A DNA stretch of 64,000 nt from Calditrichota bacterium. Lineage in GTDB: Bacteria; Calditrichota; Calditrichia; Calditrichales; J004. The notes beneath the pieces are model-generated. The model was given only the letters and a program-made list of their open reading frames with translations, had not been told where the DNA came from and did no database searches. Within the stretch, counting starts at the first letter, position 1, and each line of letters starts with the position of its first letter. A program made the position numbers and the translations under genes. Location of the stretch: assembly GCA_013112635.1 (NCBI GenBank), contig JABFGF010000003.1, positions 310,001-374,000 of the forward strand. Reading direction: 5' to 3'. Below, piece by piece: positions 55,020 to 63,439 of this stretch.

Positions 55020-56870
55020 ATGAAACTAATTTATAAACGAATATTCTTGGCCATGGGCCTTTTTGCCATTACGATTTTTTTCTCGGGCTACCTGGTTTAT
55101 AAAACCTATGAAAGCCTGGGCGAAGATCTGGTACGGCGAACTGCTTTGCTGATTGGAGATTCAATTAACGAGGTGCTGGCCAATGCAACGGATAAAAATC
55201 TTGAATCACTGACTGCAAAAGAAAAACGTACTGTCCGTAGATTAATGCGCTCGTTAACTTCAGAGGCAGGCAACATTATCAATATTCTGCTTATTAATGA
55301 TAAAATGCGCATCTTGCTTAGTAACGATCCTGCTGTTGAAGGCCTTGAGTACACATCCTCAGAAGAGTTGGCCAATTTGCAGGGAGACCAGCCTAAAGTT
55401 ATCACTAAAGCCTGGGGTGATAGTATCCGCGTCGTTGATGTTATCCTGCCATTAAAAAGTGAGGAGGACTATGTTTACGGCTATCTACGGCTTGTACTTT
55501 CCCAAAAAGGAATTCAAAACTTTTTTTCGGATATCTCGGTTATTTTTGTCCCTCTTGTAATAGTGTTTGCGCTTTTGATTGGATTCACAATTTACTTTAT
55601 TTCCCGTGCTTATACCCGACCGCTGCAATCAATTGAACAAATGGCAGAAAACCTTAATGCAGGTGATTATGATTATCGAATTAACTATGAAAATAAGGAT
55701 GAATTTACAGAAACATTTTCTTCGATAAATAAATCTCTGGAAAAAGTAAGTGTTCTAAACGAGAGCTATAAAAAAGCAGAAAAAAGAATCAATGCGCTTT
55801 TACAGGTTGTAGATGAAAGCATCATACTTTTGGATCAGTCTAAAGAAGTGATTAGTTACAATGAGGCAGCTGTTGAGCTTTTTCAATGTCCGCTGGAGAT
55901 TTTGTTTGAGAGCCACTTTAAGCAAGTCCAGAATATGAACCAGGAGTTAAAAAAACTGGTTGAACATGTTTTTGAAAAAGAAGAGCATATCAGAGCAAAG
56001 GAAATGATTTTATGGTTGCCCGATGGACGCGATGTTTTAGCCCGGGTTTCCAGTTTTGTTTTTAAGGAAGAAGGTAAACTTTCAGGCATTCTTTTAACAA
56101 TTAAAGACCAGAAGTTAATTAACGAGCTACAGCGCAATCTTCAGCGCTCTATGAAATTTGGAGTTATTGCCAATCTTGCTTCTTCCATCAGCCACGAAAT
56201 AAAAAATCCTTTGTCTTCAATGGCTATCCATGCAGAAATCTTGAATGTGCGCATGCAGGATCTGGAGATTGAAAACAAAGATGTTGTTGATAAATCCCTG
56301 GAAGTAATTCAAACCGAGGTAAAGAGGCTAAACCGAATTATTTCACAATTTTTTAATCTTGCGCGCATTAAAAAAACGGATTTAATGTTGATCGATGTTA
56401 ATAAAATTATTGAAGATGTTTTAACCCTTGTCAGCCAGCAAGCTATTGAACGAAACATAAAAGTTGAAATGGATTTAAGTGATAATCTCGAACGCGTTTA
56501 TGGCGATGCTGACCAGTTGAAGCAGGTAATCTTAAACATCACACTAAACTCATTCCAGGCGATTCATCATGATGGAATAACTAAAATCCGTACATTAATG
56601 AAACCGGCATCCATTGTTGTTGAAATTGAGGATAATGGTTCGGGTATGACTCCTGAAACCCAGGAACGTCTGTTTGAACTTTATTACACAACTAAGCACG
56701 ATGGCGGTGGAATCGGTATGGCGATTTGCAAAAACATTGTTGAAGCCCACGAAGGAAAAATCACTTTTAAAAGCGTAGTAGATAAGGGCACTACATTCCA
56801 TATTGAATTACCCAGAAAAGATAAAACACAACAGCTGAAAGCATCGGCTGAGCGGAATCAAGTGAAATAA
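55020..56870 (+). CDS. Membrane sensor histidine kinase
   Basis: A 616-residue orphan kinase. An N-terminal membrane segment (about 8-26), a periplasmic sensor region (about 27-170) and a second membrane segment (about 178-200) come first. A HAMP domain follows (about 200-255), then a PAS-like domain (about 262-370), the H-box with the phospho-accepting His in SSISHEIKNPLSSM, and a HATPase domain with VILNITLNSFQAI, DNGSGM and GGGIGMAICKNIVEAHEG. All kinase boxes are intact. No response regulator gene is adjacent. The ligand is unknown. There is no clear ribosome site. Confidence 0.95.
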   Translation: MKLIYKRIFLAMGLFAITIFFSGYLVYKTYESLGEDLVRRTALLIGDSINEVLANATDKNLESLTAKEKRTVRRLMRSLTSEAGNIINILLINDKMRILLSNDPAVEGLEYTSSEELANLQGDQPKVITKAWGDSIRVVDVILPLKSEEDYVYGYLRLVLSQKGIQNFFSDISVIFVPLVIVFALLIGFTIYFISRAYTRPLQSIEQMAENLNAGDYDYRINYENKDEFTETFSSINKSLEKVSVLNESYKKAEKRINALLQVVDESIILLDQSKEVISYNEAAVELFQCPLEILFESHFKQVQNMNQELKKLVEHVFEKEEHIRAKEMILWLPDGRDVLARVSSFVFKEEGKLSGILLTIKDQKLINELQRNLQRSMKFGVIANLASSISHEIKNPLSSMAIHAEILNVRMQDLEIENKDVVDKSLEVIQTEVKRLNRIISQFFNLARIKKTDLMLIDVNKIIEDVLTLVSQQAIERNIKVEMDLSDNLERVYGDADQLKQVILNITLNSFQAIHHDGITKIRTLMKPASIVVEIEDNGSGMTPETQERLFELYYTTKHDGGGIGMAICKNIVEAHEGKITFKSVVDKGTTFHIELPRKDKTQQLKASAERNQVK

Positions 56871-56894
56871 TGATGTCTTTTTTGGAATGCATTG

Positions 56895-56922
56895 ACTGTG
56901 TCATAGCATGAATCAACACAGT
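56895..56922. terminator. Imperfect hairpin after the sensor kinase
   Basis: ACTGTGT (56895-56901) pairs with ACACAGT (56916-56922), with outer TTTGGA/TCCAAA also complementary. No T run follows, so termination is uncertain. Confidence 0.35.
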
Positions 56923-56970
56923 TGATTCTCTCCAAATCAGAGCAAAATTATTCTTTTAACTTAAATTCTG

Positions 56971-58023
56971 TTGTTAAAACAAGGAATCAGTATTTTAACT
57001 ACATCTTTAAACTCGACCCCCCTCGTCTCAATAATTATGGCGGTTCAAGATACAGAACCATACTTGCCGGCCTGCCTTGATTCGATCATCGCACAAACTT
57101 ATACCAACTGGGAGTTGATTGCGGTTAACGATCATTCCACGGATCGAACTCCTGAAATTTTAAAGGAGTATTCAAAAAAAGATAATCGCATTCGCGTATA
57201 TGATAGCGGCGATAATTATAAACTTATTCCAACTTTACAGGTGGCTTACAAACAATGTCGTGGCGAATTAATAAACCGCATGGATTCTGATGATAAAATG
57301 CCAGATTATAAAATTCAGCTGTTGGTGGATGAATGGCAAAAGTATGGCAAGGGGACGATTATTGCAGGGGGTACAGAGCATTTTGTAGACGAAGGTGAAG
57401 TTGGCGATGGCTTTCTTCGATATGAGCGTTGGCTGAATGAAGTTGCAAAAAATGGTACTCATTATCAGGAAATTTACCAGGAGTGCGTCATCCCTTCTCA
57501 TTGCTGGATAATTCATAAAGATGACTTTGACCTGGTGGGTGCATTTGATCCCATCGTCTATCCTGAAGATTATGATCTTTGTTTCCGCTTCTACCGCGAA
57601 GGTCTAAATGTTGTTGGAATTGACAGAATTTTGCATTTCTGGCGTGATAGGTCCAACCGTATTTCACGCACTTGGGAGGAATACAAAGACAACCGCTACT
57701 TCGATCTAAAACTAAGATATTTTTATGAGTTGGACCGCGATAGAAAGCGACCATTGGTTTTATGGGGTGCCGGGCGCAATGGCAAAGATATGGCCAAATT
57801 GCTTCTGGCAAACAATGATTCATTTCACTGGGTGTGCGATAATCAGCGCAAAATTGGTGAGCATGTTTATGGTGTAAAAATGGAACATTTCAATACAATC
57901 CCTGAACGAGATAATCCACAAATAATAATTGTAGTTTCATCCCCGGATGGAAAAGTGAGCATTCGAAAACAATTGCAGGAATGGAGAAAAGAACCGGTTA
58001 AAGATTTCTGGTTTTTTGCCTGA
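56971..58023 (+). CDS. Family 2 glycosyltransferase with a C-terminal nucleotide-binding-like domain
   Basis: The 350-residue protein has the GT-A start VSIIMAVQDTEPYLPACLDS, WELIAVNDHSTDRTPEIL and the DxD-type metal motif in NRMDSDDKMP. From about residue 260 a Rossmann-like module (PLVLWGAGRNGKDMAKLL) is appended, as in some sugar or lipid transferases. It adds a sugar to an unknown envelope acceptor. The given start is TTG at 56971 with no ribosome site; an in-frame ATT at 56992 has AAGGA 6-7 bases upstream and could be used instead. Confidence 0.85.
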   Translation: MLKQGISILTTSLNSTPLVSIIMAVQDTEPYLPACLDSIIAQTYTNWELIAVNDHSTDRTPEILKEYSKKDNRIRVYDSGDNYKLIPTLQVAYKQCRGELINRMDSDDKMPDYKIQLLVDEWQKYGKGTIIAGGTEHFVDEGEVGDGFLRYERWLNEVAKNGTHYQEIYQECVIPSHCWIIHKDDFDLVGAFDPIVYPEDYDLCFRFYREGLNVVGIDRILHFWRDRSNRISRTWEEYKDNRYFDLKLRYFYELDRDRKRPLVLWGAGRNGKDMAKLLLANNDSFHWVCDNQRKIGEHVYGVKMEHFNTIPERDNPQIIIVVSSPDGKVSIRKQLQEWRKEPVKDFWFFA

Positions 58024-58071
58024 AGAAATTTCAGTGAGCTATGCAGTAGGTTTCTACAAAGCATATTAAAA

Positions 58072-58149
58072 TGAGATCCTTCACTTCCGTTCAGGATGAC
58101 AAAACTGGTTTGTCATTCAGAGCGAAACGCAATGCAGCGAAGAATCTCA
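58072..58149. repeat. Dispersed inverted repeat, copy D (arms in outward order)
   Basis: TGAGATCCTTCACTTCCG...AGGATGAC comes first and GTCATTCAGAGCGAAACGC...GAAGAATCTCA second, so the two halves of copies A-C are exchanged. The ends TGAGAT/ATCTCA also pair. It lies between the convergent glycosyltransferase and acyl-CoA dehydrogenase genes and could act as a terminator. Confidence 0.85.
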
Positions 58150-58166
58150 TACAGAAAATTTAAGAG

Positions 58167-59939
58167 TTAAAAATTATACTTATTATCCTCAATTAGTTTG
58201 TCGGCGATACGGCGACGCGCAGCAACAACGTTAAGACCTGCAACTTTTGTAAATCTTTTTAGGCCCATCATCAACCCTTTATTCTCATCGCCTTCTGCAA
58301 AACTGTTTATCGCATCAATCCCTTCTTTGTAAATTCTAAAAGAAGCATCATAAACCCAAACATCCAAAATATCTTTGTATAAGCTTAATTTATTTTCATC
58401 ATACATTTTACTTAGCTTTTGCACCCGCAACATTACGGACTCAGCCGTATAAAGCTGCATAATTATATTAGAAAAGTTGAATAATAATTCCTGTTCCTGC
58501 ATTAAGGCAACCTGGTACTTTTTCATTGCAGCACCGGCTATCAGTAAAACAGTTTTTTTGAAATTGGAAACAATTTGTTTTTTTGTGGAAAAATAATCTA
58601 AATCTTGTTCTTCAGAAGGTTCCATTATTTCTTTTGCCACTTCTTTGGCCGGAGTCAGCAAATCAATCTCGCCTTTCATGCCGCGTTTTAAAATTTCCCC
58701 GATTATAACAGTGCGGTTGATTTCATTTGTCCCTTCAAAAATACGGTTGATTCGCGAATCCCGATATGCTTTTTCAACCTGGGTTTCCTGTGAATAGCCC
58801 ATCCCACCATAAATCTGAACGCCTTCATCCACAACATAATCCAGCATTTCAGAACCAAAAACTTTGCTGATCGATGCTTCAATCCCAAACTGCCGAATGC
58901 CCTCAACAATTGCTTTATCTTTTTCCATTCCGCTGTCCTGCAAAGCTTGTGTGGCATTTTCGATGTCATTGCTAATTCGGTAAGTAAGCGATTCATTAGC
59001 AAAAGTACGGATAACCTGTTCAGCCATTTTGTATTTCATAGCAGGAAAAGAGGAGATATATTGTCCAAACTGTTTACGCTCATTGGAATACCGGACGGAT
59101 TCATTGATTACATTTTTACATGCACCAATAGTTGCTCCGGCCAGTTTAATCCGACCAAAGTTTAGAATATATAAAGCAATTTTAAAGCCATTGCCTCGCT
59201 CACCCAGTAAATTCTCAACCGGCACTTTTACATCTTCTAAAAAGATTTGAGTTGTAGAGGAACCCTGGATACCCATCTTTTCTTCATCAGGTGCTATTTC
59301 AACACCCTCCGAGTTACGCTCAACAATAAAAGCGCTCAGGTTTTTATCATCATCTATTTTTGCAAACACCGTCAAAATATTGGCAATACCACCATTTGTG
59401 ATCCACATTTTTACACCATTTAAAATGTAGTGTTTGCCATCGTCGCTTAAAACAGCTTTTGTTGTACCGGAATTTGCATCCGAGCCGGCATCAGGTTCAG
59501 TGAGGCAATACGCCCCGATGTGTTCGCCGCTTGCAAGTTTTGGAATATATTTTTTCTTTTGCTCCTCATTGCCAAAATAAAGGATTGGTAAAGTGCTGAT
59601 TCCGGTATGGGCGGAAAAGGCAACAGAAAAAGCAAAACCTTTTCCAATGGCTTCAACCACGCGCATGGAAGTTAAAAAACTTTGTCCAAAACCATCATAT
59701 TCTTCCGGGACTGAAACACCAAGTAAGCCAATTTCTCCGGCTTCCTTCATTAATTTGTCGAGTAGTTCTCGGTCGTGTTTGTCCAGCTGATCAATAACCG
59801 GGAAAACAGATTTATCGGTAAATTCGTGAGCGGTCTGAAACATCATATTCTGTTCTTCATCAAACTCTTCGGGAATAAAAATATCATCCGCATTGATTTC
59901 TTTAATCAAGAATTCCCCGCCTTTTAAAATATCTTTCAT
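58167..59939 (-). CDS. Acyl-CoA dehydrogenase, long C-terminal (VLCAD-like) type
   Basis: A 590-residue flavoenzyme for the first step of fatty-acid beta-oxidation. The FAD-binding YCLTEPDAGSDANS and WITNGG motifs are present. The catalytic Glu lies in RIFEGTNEINR, in the position used by very-long-chain acyl-CoA dehydrogenases. The extra 170 C-terminal residues match this longer class. A GGAGG site precedes the ATG. A marR gene lies directly upstream on the same strand, so substrate-responsive control is likely. Confidence 0.96.
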   Translation of the reverse strand: MKDILKGGEFLIKEINADDIFIPEEFDEEQNMMFQTAHEFTDKSVFPVIDQLDKHDRELLDKLMKEAGEIGLLGVSVPEEYDGFGQSFLTSMRVVEAIGKGFAFSVAFSAHTGISTLPILYFGNEEQKKKYIPKLASGEHIGAYCLTEPDAGSDANSGTTKAVLSDDGKHYILNGVKMWITNGGIANILTVFAKIDDDKNLSAFIVERNSEGVEIAPDEEKMGIQGSSTTQIFLEDVKVPVENLLGERGNGFKIALYILNFGRIKLAGATIGACKNVINESVRYSNERKQFGQYISSFPAMKYKMAEQVIRTFANESLTYRISNDIENATQALQDSGMEKDKAIVEGIRQFGIEASISKVFGSEMLDYVVDEGVQIYGGMGYSQETQVEKAYRDSRINRIFEGTNEINRTVIIGEILKRGMKGEIDLLTPAKEVAKEIMEPSEEQDLDYFSTKKQIVSNFKKTVLLIAGAAMKKYQVALMQEQELLFNFSNIIMQLYTAESVMLRVQKLSKMYDENKLSLYKDILDVWVYDASFRIYKEGIDAINSFAEGDENKGLMMGLKRFTKVAGLNVVAARRRIADKLIEDNKYNF

Positions 59940-60029
59940 TTTATTCCTCCGTTTAAATTTGGATTTTTTTAAATGAATTAATGATTGTTCGTACCGTCAA
60001 ACATTTAATTTTTCTGTAATCAGAATGCT

Positions 60030-60479
60030 TTATGTTTCTCGATCCATGGCCTGAATTTCGTCAATCTCTTCCTGGATAAGTTCTTTAACATGATTAAATA
60101 TTTTTAAGAAATTATCTTTTTCAGGCTTACTTAAGCGCCTGGCCATTTTATCATTAAAACTCAGGATAATTTCACTGGCTTTTTTTCTTTTAGCGATACC
60201 TTCTTTTGTTAAGAAAACCCTCATCACGCGTCTGTCATCTTCGCAGGTTGTTCTTTCAATCAACCCTTTTTCTTCTATGCTTTTTAACAATCGGCTTAAA
60301 CTTGTGGATTCTACACCAAGCAATGAGGCTAATTGTGTAACGGGTGTTCCACCTTTTTCAATATTGATGAGGACATATCCAATTACCTGAGAGATATCAT
60401 GTTGCATTGCTTTAAGGTTGTACATTTTAGCAAGCAGATGCCAGGTTGACTTGATGTGATAATCGAAGGTTTCTTTCAT
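60030..60479 (-). CDS. MarR-family transcriptional regulator
   Basis: The 149-residue protein has the winged-helix core: GTPVTQLASLLGVESTSLSR recognition region (about 58-77), followed by the wing KGLIERTTCEDDRRVMRVFL. The flanking helices are the dimer interface. Its promoter side carries two 18-base direct repeats (60494-60541), likely its operator. It sits 90 bases upstream of the acyl-CoA dehydrogenase gene on the same strand and probably controls it and itself in response to a lipid-type ligand (inference). Confidence 0.94.
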   Translation of the reverse strand: MKETFDYHIKSTWHLLAKMYNLKAMQHDISQVIGYVLINIEKGGTPVTQLASLLGVESTSLSRLLKSIEEKGLIERTTCEDDRRVMRVFLTKEGIAKRKKASEIILSFNDKMARRLSKPEKDNFLKIFNHVKELIQEEIDEIQAMDRET

Positions 60480-60493
60480 TCTCTTTCCTGTTT

Positions 60494-60541
60494 TTTACTA
60501 TGCACGTCAAGTAATTTAAATTCTTTACTATGCATGTCAAG
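60494..60541. promoter_or_regulatory. Two direct repeats upstream of marR, likely operator
   Basis: TTTACTATGCACGTCAAG (60494-60511) and TTTACTATGCATGTCAAG (60524-60541) differ at one base and start 30 bases apart. On the minus strand each reads CTTGACxTGCATAGTAAA and carries a TTGAC -35-like core. They lie between the divergent marR and YdeI-like genes. Confidence 0.75.
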
Positions 60542-60607
60542 GATTTTAAAATTTTTTACAGGTTTGTTATATATTATCTGCATGTTGGGAATATGAGGAT
60601 ATCAAAT

Positions 60608-60856
60608 ATGAAAGAAAAGCGTGCTCGTTTAAAAAGGGATATTTACCCTATGCCAGATTTTGTCAAATTGGCACTGGAAAATAACAAGCTAACGGATAAA
60701 TATTTTGAAAGACCTCCTTATCAGCAAAATGATTATATTGGCTGGATAACCCGCGCAAAAAGGGAAGAGACAAAGCAGAAACGGCTTAACCAAATGCTTG
60801 AAGAATTAAAAGGGGGAAAGATATATATGAAAATGAAATGGAAATCCAAATCTTAG
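60608..60856 (+). CDS. YdeI/OmpD-associated-type small protein
   Basis: I start this 82-residue gene at 60608, where GAGGA lies 8 bases before the ATG; longer in-frame starts run into the direct repeats. The product has PMPDFVKLALENNKLTDKYF, then YIGWITRAKREETKQKRLNQ, the tail motif of the YdeI/OmpD-associated (bacteriocin-protection-like) family. It is shorter than full-length YdeI, holding mainly the C-terminal module. It is divergent from marR and may share its operator. Confidence 0.72.
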   Translation: MKEKRARLKRDIYPMPDFVKLALENNKLTDKYFERPPYQQNDYIGWITRAKREETKQKRLNQMLEELKGGKIYMKMKWKSKS

Positions 60857-61033
60857 AAAGTAAATATCCGGTAAACGCTGACGATTGCATTAAACACTAA
60901 TTCTCGGTTCTTCTGAAAAAAATTATTATTTCTCTCTTAAATGCATTAATTTGCCGGAATTTTAAAAGAGAATTTATACGTTGCTACAGCAATTATTTCG
61001 TGTAAGGTTTCAAAAGTATATCAAAGGAAATAA

Positions 61034-62815
61034 ATGAATTCACACACTTTTCATATCCCGGTTATGGGAATCGGTTTTACAATTGACACGCCTGTAAAGG
61101 TTGCGCACTATGGAATTTCATCCGTTGTTTCGTTGGTTGATGATATCCTGATCGAAAAAATGCGTGCTTTTTACTGTGAAAAATTAAACATACCTTTTCA
61201 GGAAATTTCGGATAAAATTGAAGATTTCAGGGCTAAACGGATTACAGCTTATTTAAATCTTATGGATAAAATAGTGGATGAGAAATTTACAGAGCTTAAA
61301 AAATCCATTCTTGAAAAAGGCCCCGAAATAGAAAAATATATGGATATGCTCCCTGACTTTGCTTCAATTAAAGAGAAATTCAGAGAGCTGACCGAGGGAG
61401 ATTATCAACCGAAAGAAGTTTGGGAGTGGGTAAAAGCTAATCTTACCCCCGGAAGCATTGATGTAAATATTATGACCAAACTGGATAAGGTTAATTTCCT
61501 TAAAAAGGAAAAACTGCCAACAGAATTTAACGATGCCCATGCCGCGCTGAGAGGATTTGCGGAAAGCAATTTACGTTCTTCAATAATTTTGTCTGCCGGA
61601 TTAAATGCGCGTTTATTTAGCTACTTTGAACAATTTAAAGATTTCTTCCCGGATAAAACGGGCGATATTAAAAAGAAGATAATTTTAAAAGTTAGTGACT
61701 TCAGATCGGCAATGATCCAGGGAAAAGTATTTGCTAAAAAAGGATTGTGGGTTTCAGAATATAGAATTGAGTCTGGTTTAAATTGTGGCGGACACGCCTT
61801 CGCAACGGATGGTTTTCTGATGGGACCAATCCTGGAAGAGTTTAAGAATAAGCGTGGAGAGTTGGTTCAAAAATTACACGATATTTTAGTTTCTTCCTTA
61901 AAAGAGAAAGACCGCTTTATTCCGGATGAACCAATGCCTGTAAAAATTACAGCACAAGGTGGCGTTGGTACGGCTGAGGAACATCAGCTTTTACTTGATT
62001 ATTATAATCTTGATTCTGTTGGTTGGGGCACACCGTTTCTTTTAGTTCCCGAAGCCACAAATGTTGATGGACATACACGCGGCTTATTAGAAAAGGCAAA
62101 AGAAGAAGATTTATACCTTAGTAATATTTCCCCGCTTGGTGTTCCTTTTAACAGCCTTAAAGGCAATACAAAAGATTTGATGAAAGAGGCTAAAATAGAA
62201 AAAGGGAAACCGGGCAGCCCATGTCCAAAAAAGTATCTCGTTTCCAATACGGAGTTTACTGAGCGGGCCATTTGCGTTGCTTCTCGCCAGTACCAGAAAA
62301 ATAAAATTAGTTTATTGGAACAGACCCATGGCCGCCAAAATGGATTTCAAAAAGAATACGATAAAGTTGTTGACAAATCTTGTATTTGTGTCGGATTAGG
62401 TACTTCGGCATTACTAGAAAACAATCTTGATCACAAAGTTGAAGGTCCGGGTGTTTCGATTTGTTCAGGGCCAAATATGGCTTATTTTTCGGAGACCGTG
62501 TCTTTAAAGAAAATGGTTGCCCACATCTATGGCAAAGCAAAATTGGTTAAACGAAACGATCGCCCAAATATGTTTATAAAAGAGTTGGAAATGTATCTGG
62601 ATTATTTGAAAAACAAGATTGATGAAGTCTCCGGCCCTCTTGCAGAAAAACAAAAAAAATATTTTCTTTCATTTCAAGAGAATCTGGATGAAGGTATAAA
62701 CTATTATAAGGAATCCTTCAGTACATTGTTGGATAAGTTTGGAGATACAAAATCTGGTTTTATTACAAATCTGGAAAATCTTAAAAATAGATTGAATTCT
62801 ATTAAAGTATCTTAA
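61034..62815 (+). CDS. Large protein resembling FMN TIM-barrel (nitronate monooxygenase-like) enzymes with extra cysteines
   Basis: I do not know a named family for this 593-residue protein. Two segments echo the nitronate monooxygenase / 2-nitropropane dioxygenase group: LNCGGHAF (Cys251-Gly-Gly-His254), where that group has EAGGH, and GGVGTAEEH (309-317) leading to SVGWGTPFLL, like its GGIGTA...GTxF phosphate-binding loop. After the barrel a cysteine-rich part follows: Cys397, Cys414, Cys450, Cys452 and Cys477, which could hold an iron-sulfur cluster. The N-terminus (IPVMGIGFTIDTPVKVAHYG) also looks barrel-like. The last 80 residues are helical. It stands alone, with a terminator after it. 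Confidence 0.72.
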   Translation: MNSHTFHIPVMGIGFTIDTPVKVAHYGISSVVSLVDDILIEKMRAFYCEKLNIPFQEISDKIEDFRAKRITAYLNLMDKIVDEKFTELKKSILEKGPEIEKYMDMLPDFASIKEKFRELTEGDYQPKEVWEWVKANLTPGSIDVNIMTKLDKVNFLKKEKLPTEFNDAHAALRGFAESNLRSSIILSAGLNARLFSYFEQFKDFFPDKTGDIKKKIILKVSDFRSAMIQGKVFAKKGLWVSEYRIESGLNCGGHAFATDGFLMGPILEEFKNKRGELVQKLHDILVSSLKEKDRFIPDEPMPVKITAQGGVGTAEEHQLLLDYYNLDSVGWGTPFLLVPEATNVDGHTRGLLEKAKEEDLYLSNISPLGVPFNSLKGNTKDLMKEAKIEKGKPGSPCPKKYLVSNTEFTERAICVASRQYQKNKISLLEQTHGRQNGFQKEYDKVVDKSCICVGLGTSALLENNLDHKVEGPGVSICSGPNMAYFSETVSLKKMVAHIYGKAKLVKRNDRPNMFIKELEMYLDYLKNKIDEVSGPLAEKQKKYFLSFQENLDEGINYYKESFSTLLDKFGDTKSGFITNLENLKNRLNSIKVS

Positions 62816-62830
62816 AAATATCGTGATTAT

Positions 62831-62863
62831 AAAGCTGTTCTAAAAAAGGGGCAGCTTTTTTTT
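62831..62863 (+). terminator. Rho-independent terminator after the 593-residue gene
   Basis: AAAGCTGTTC (62831-62840) pairs with GGGCAGCTTT through a 7-bp core plus G-U pairs, followed by a T run. It ends the transcript 15 bases after the stop. Confidence 0.88.
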
Positions 62864-62899
62864 CTCGCCCGCCAGTTTAAGCTGTTACAAAATATATTA

Positions 62900-63001
62900 T
62901 TAACCACGGAGGGACGCAGAGAACCACAGAGTAAAATTAAATGTTCTAATACTTTTATATAATAATTTCATCTGTGAAATTCCGTGTTAATCAGTGGTTA
63001 A
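62900..63001. repeat. Composite dispersed repeat with TTAACCAC/GTGGTTAA ends
   Basis: The left part AACCACGGAGGGACGCAGAG...CCACAGAG and the right part, which reads ACCACTGATTAACACGGAAT on the minus strand, match two repeat types widely seen between bacterial genes. The ends are exact 8-base inverted repeats. The right part gives a false in-frame N-terminal extension to the next gene. Confidence 0.8.
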
Positions 63002-63060
63002 AGAATAACTGCCCAATAGTGACTCCCTTGGAAAGCTTCAACAAAATTAAGGAAAATATT

Positions 63061-63420
63061 ATGGCCGAAGTAATTGATTTACGAGACCTTATGAACAAGA
63101 TCCAGGAAATGAAAAAGATGGATGCCAACCTGGCCCTGGAATTTGATTGCGTTATCGAAGTAGAAGATATCAATCCTCTTGTAAAAGTTATAAACTATTC
63201 CATCAACTATATCTCTCAGCTTACAGATCAACAACTGCAGATTTCACTTAACCAAAGCATGAGTGGTATTACATTAAGTTTTACAGCTTTCACAGAAAAG
63301 GAAGATCGCCCGGCTATTAATGAGCAGGTTGTGGAAGCTTTAAAAGCATATCAGGCAGATATTGAGCTAAAAGGTGAAGTGGGTAAATTTGCGCAACTAC
63401 TCATTTCTTTTGAGAAATAA
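63061..63420 (+). CDS. Small soluble protein of unknown function
   Basis: I start at 63061, where AAGGAAAA lies before the ATG. A start at 62974 would lie inside the repeat. The 119-residue product begins MAEVIDLRDLMNKIQEMKK and is a compact alpha/beta protein (VEDINPLVKVINYS, then SGITLSFTAFTEKED). It has no membrane segment, signal or catalytic motif that I recognise. It stands between the repeat and a convergent CvfB-like gene. Confidence 0.7.
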   Translation: MAEVIDLRDLMNKIQEMKKMDANLALEFDCVIEVEDINPLVKVINYSINYISQLTDQQLQISLNQSMSGITLSFTAFTEKEDRPAINEQVVEALKAYQADIELKGEVGKFAQLLISFEK

Positions 63421-63439
63421 AAAAATATTATTCTATTAT

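Noticed and set aside
62974-63060. Longer N-terminus for the gene starting at 63061
   Set aside because: The extension is encoded by the dispersed repeat and AAGGAAAA lies correctly before the later ATG.
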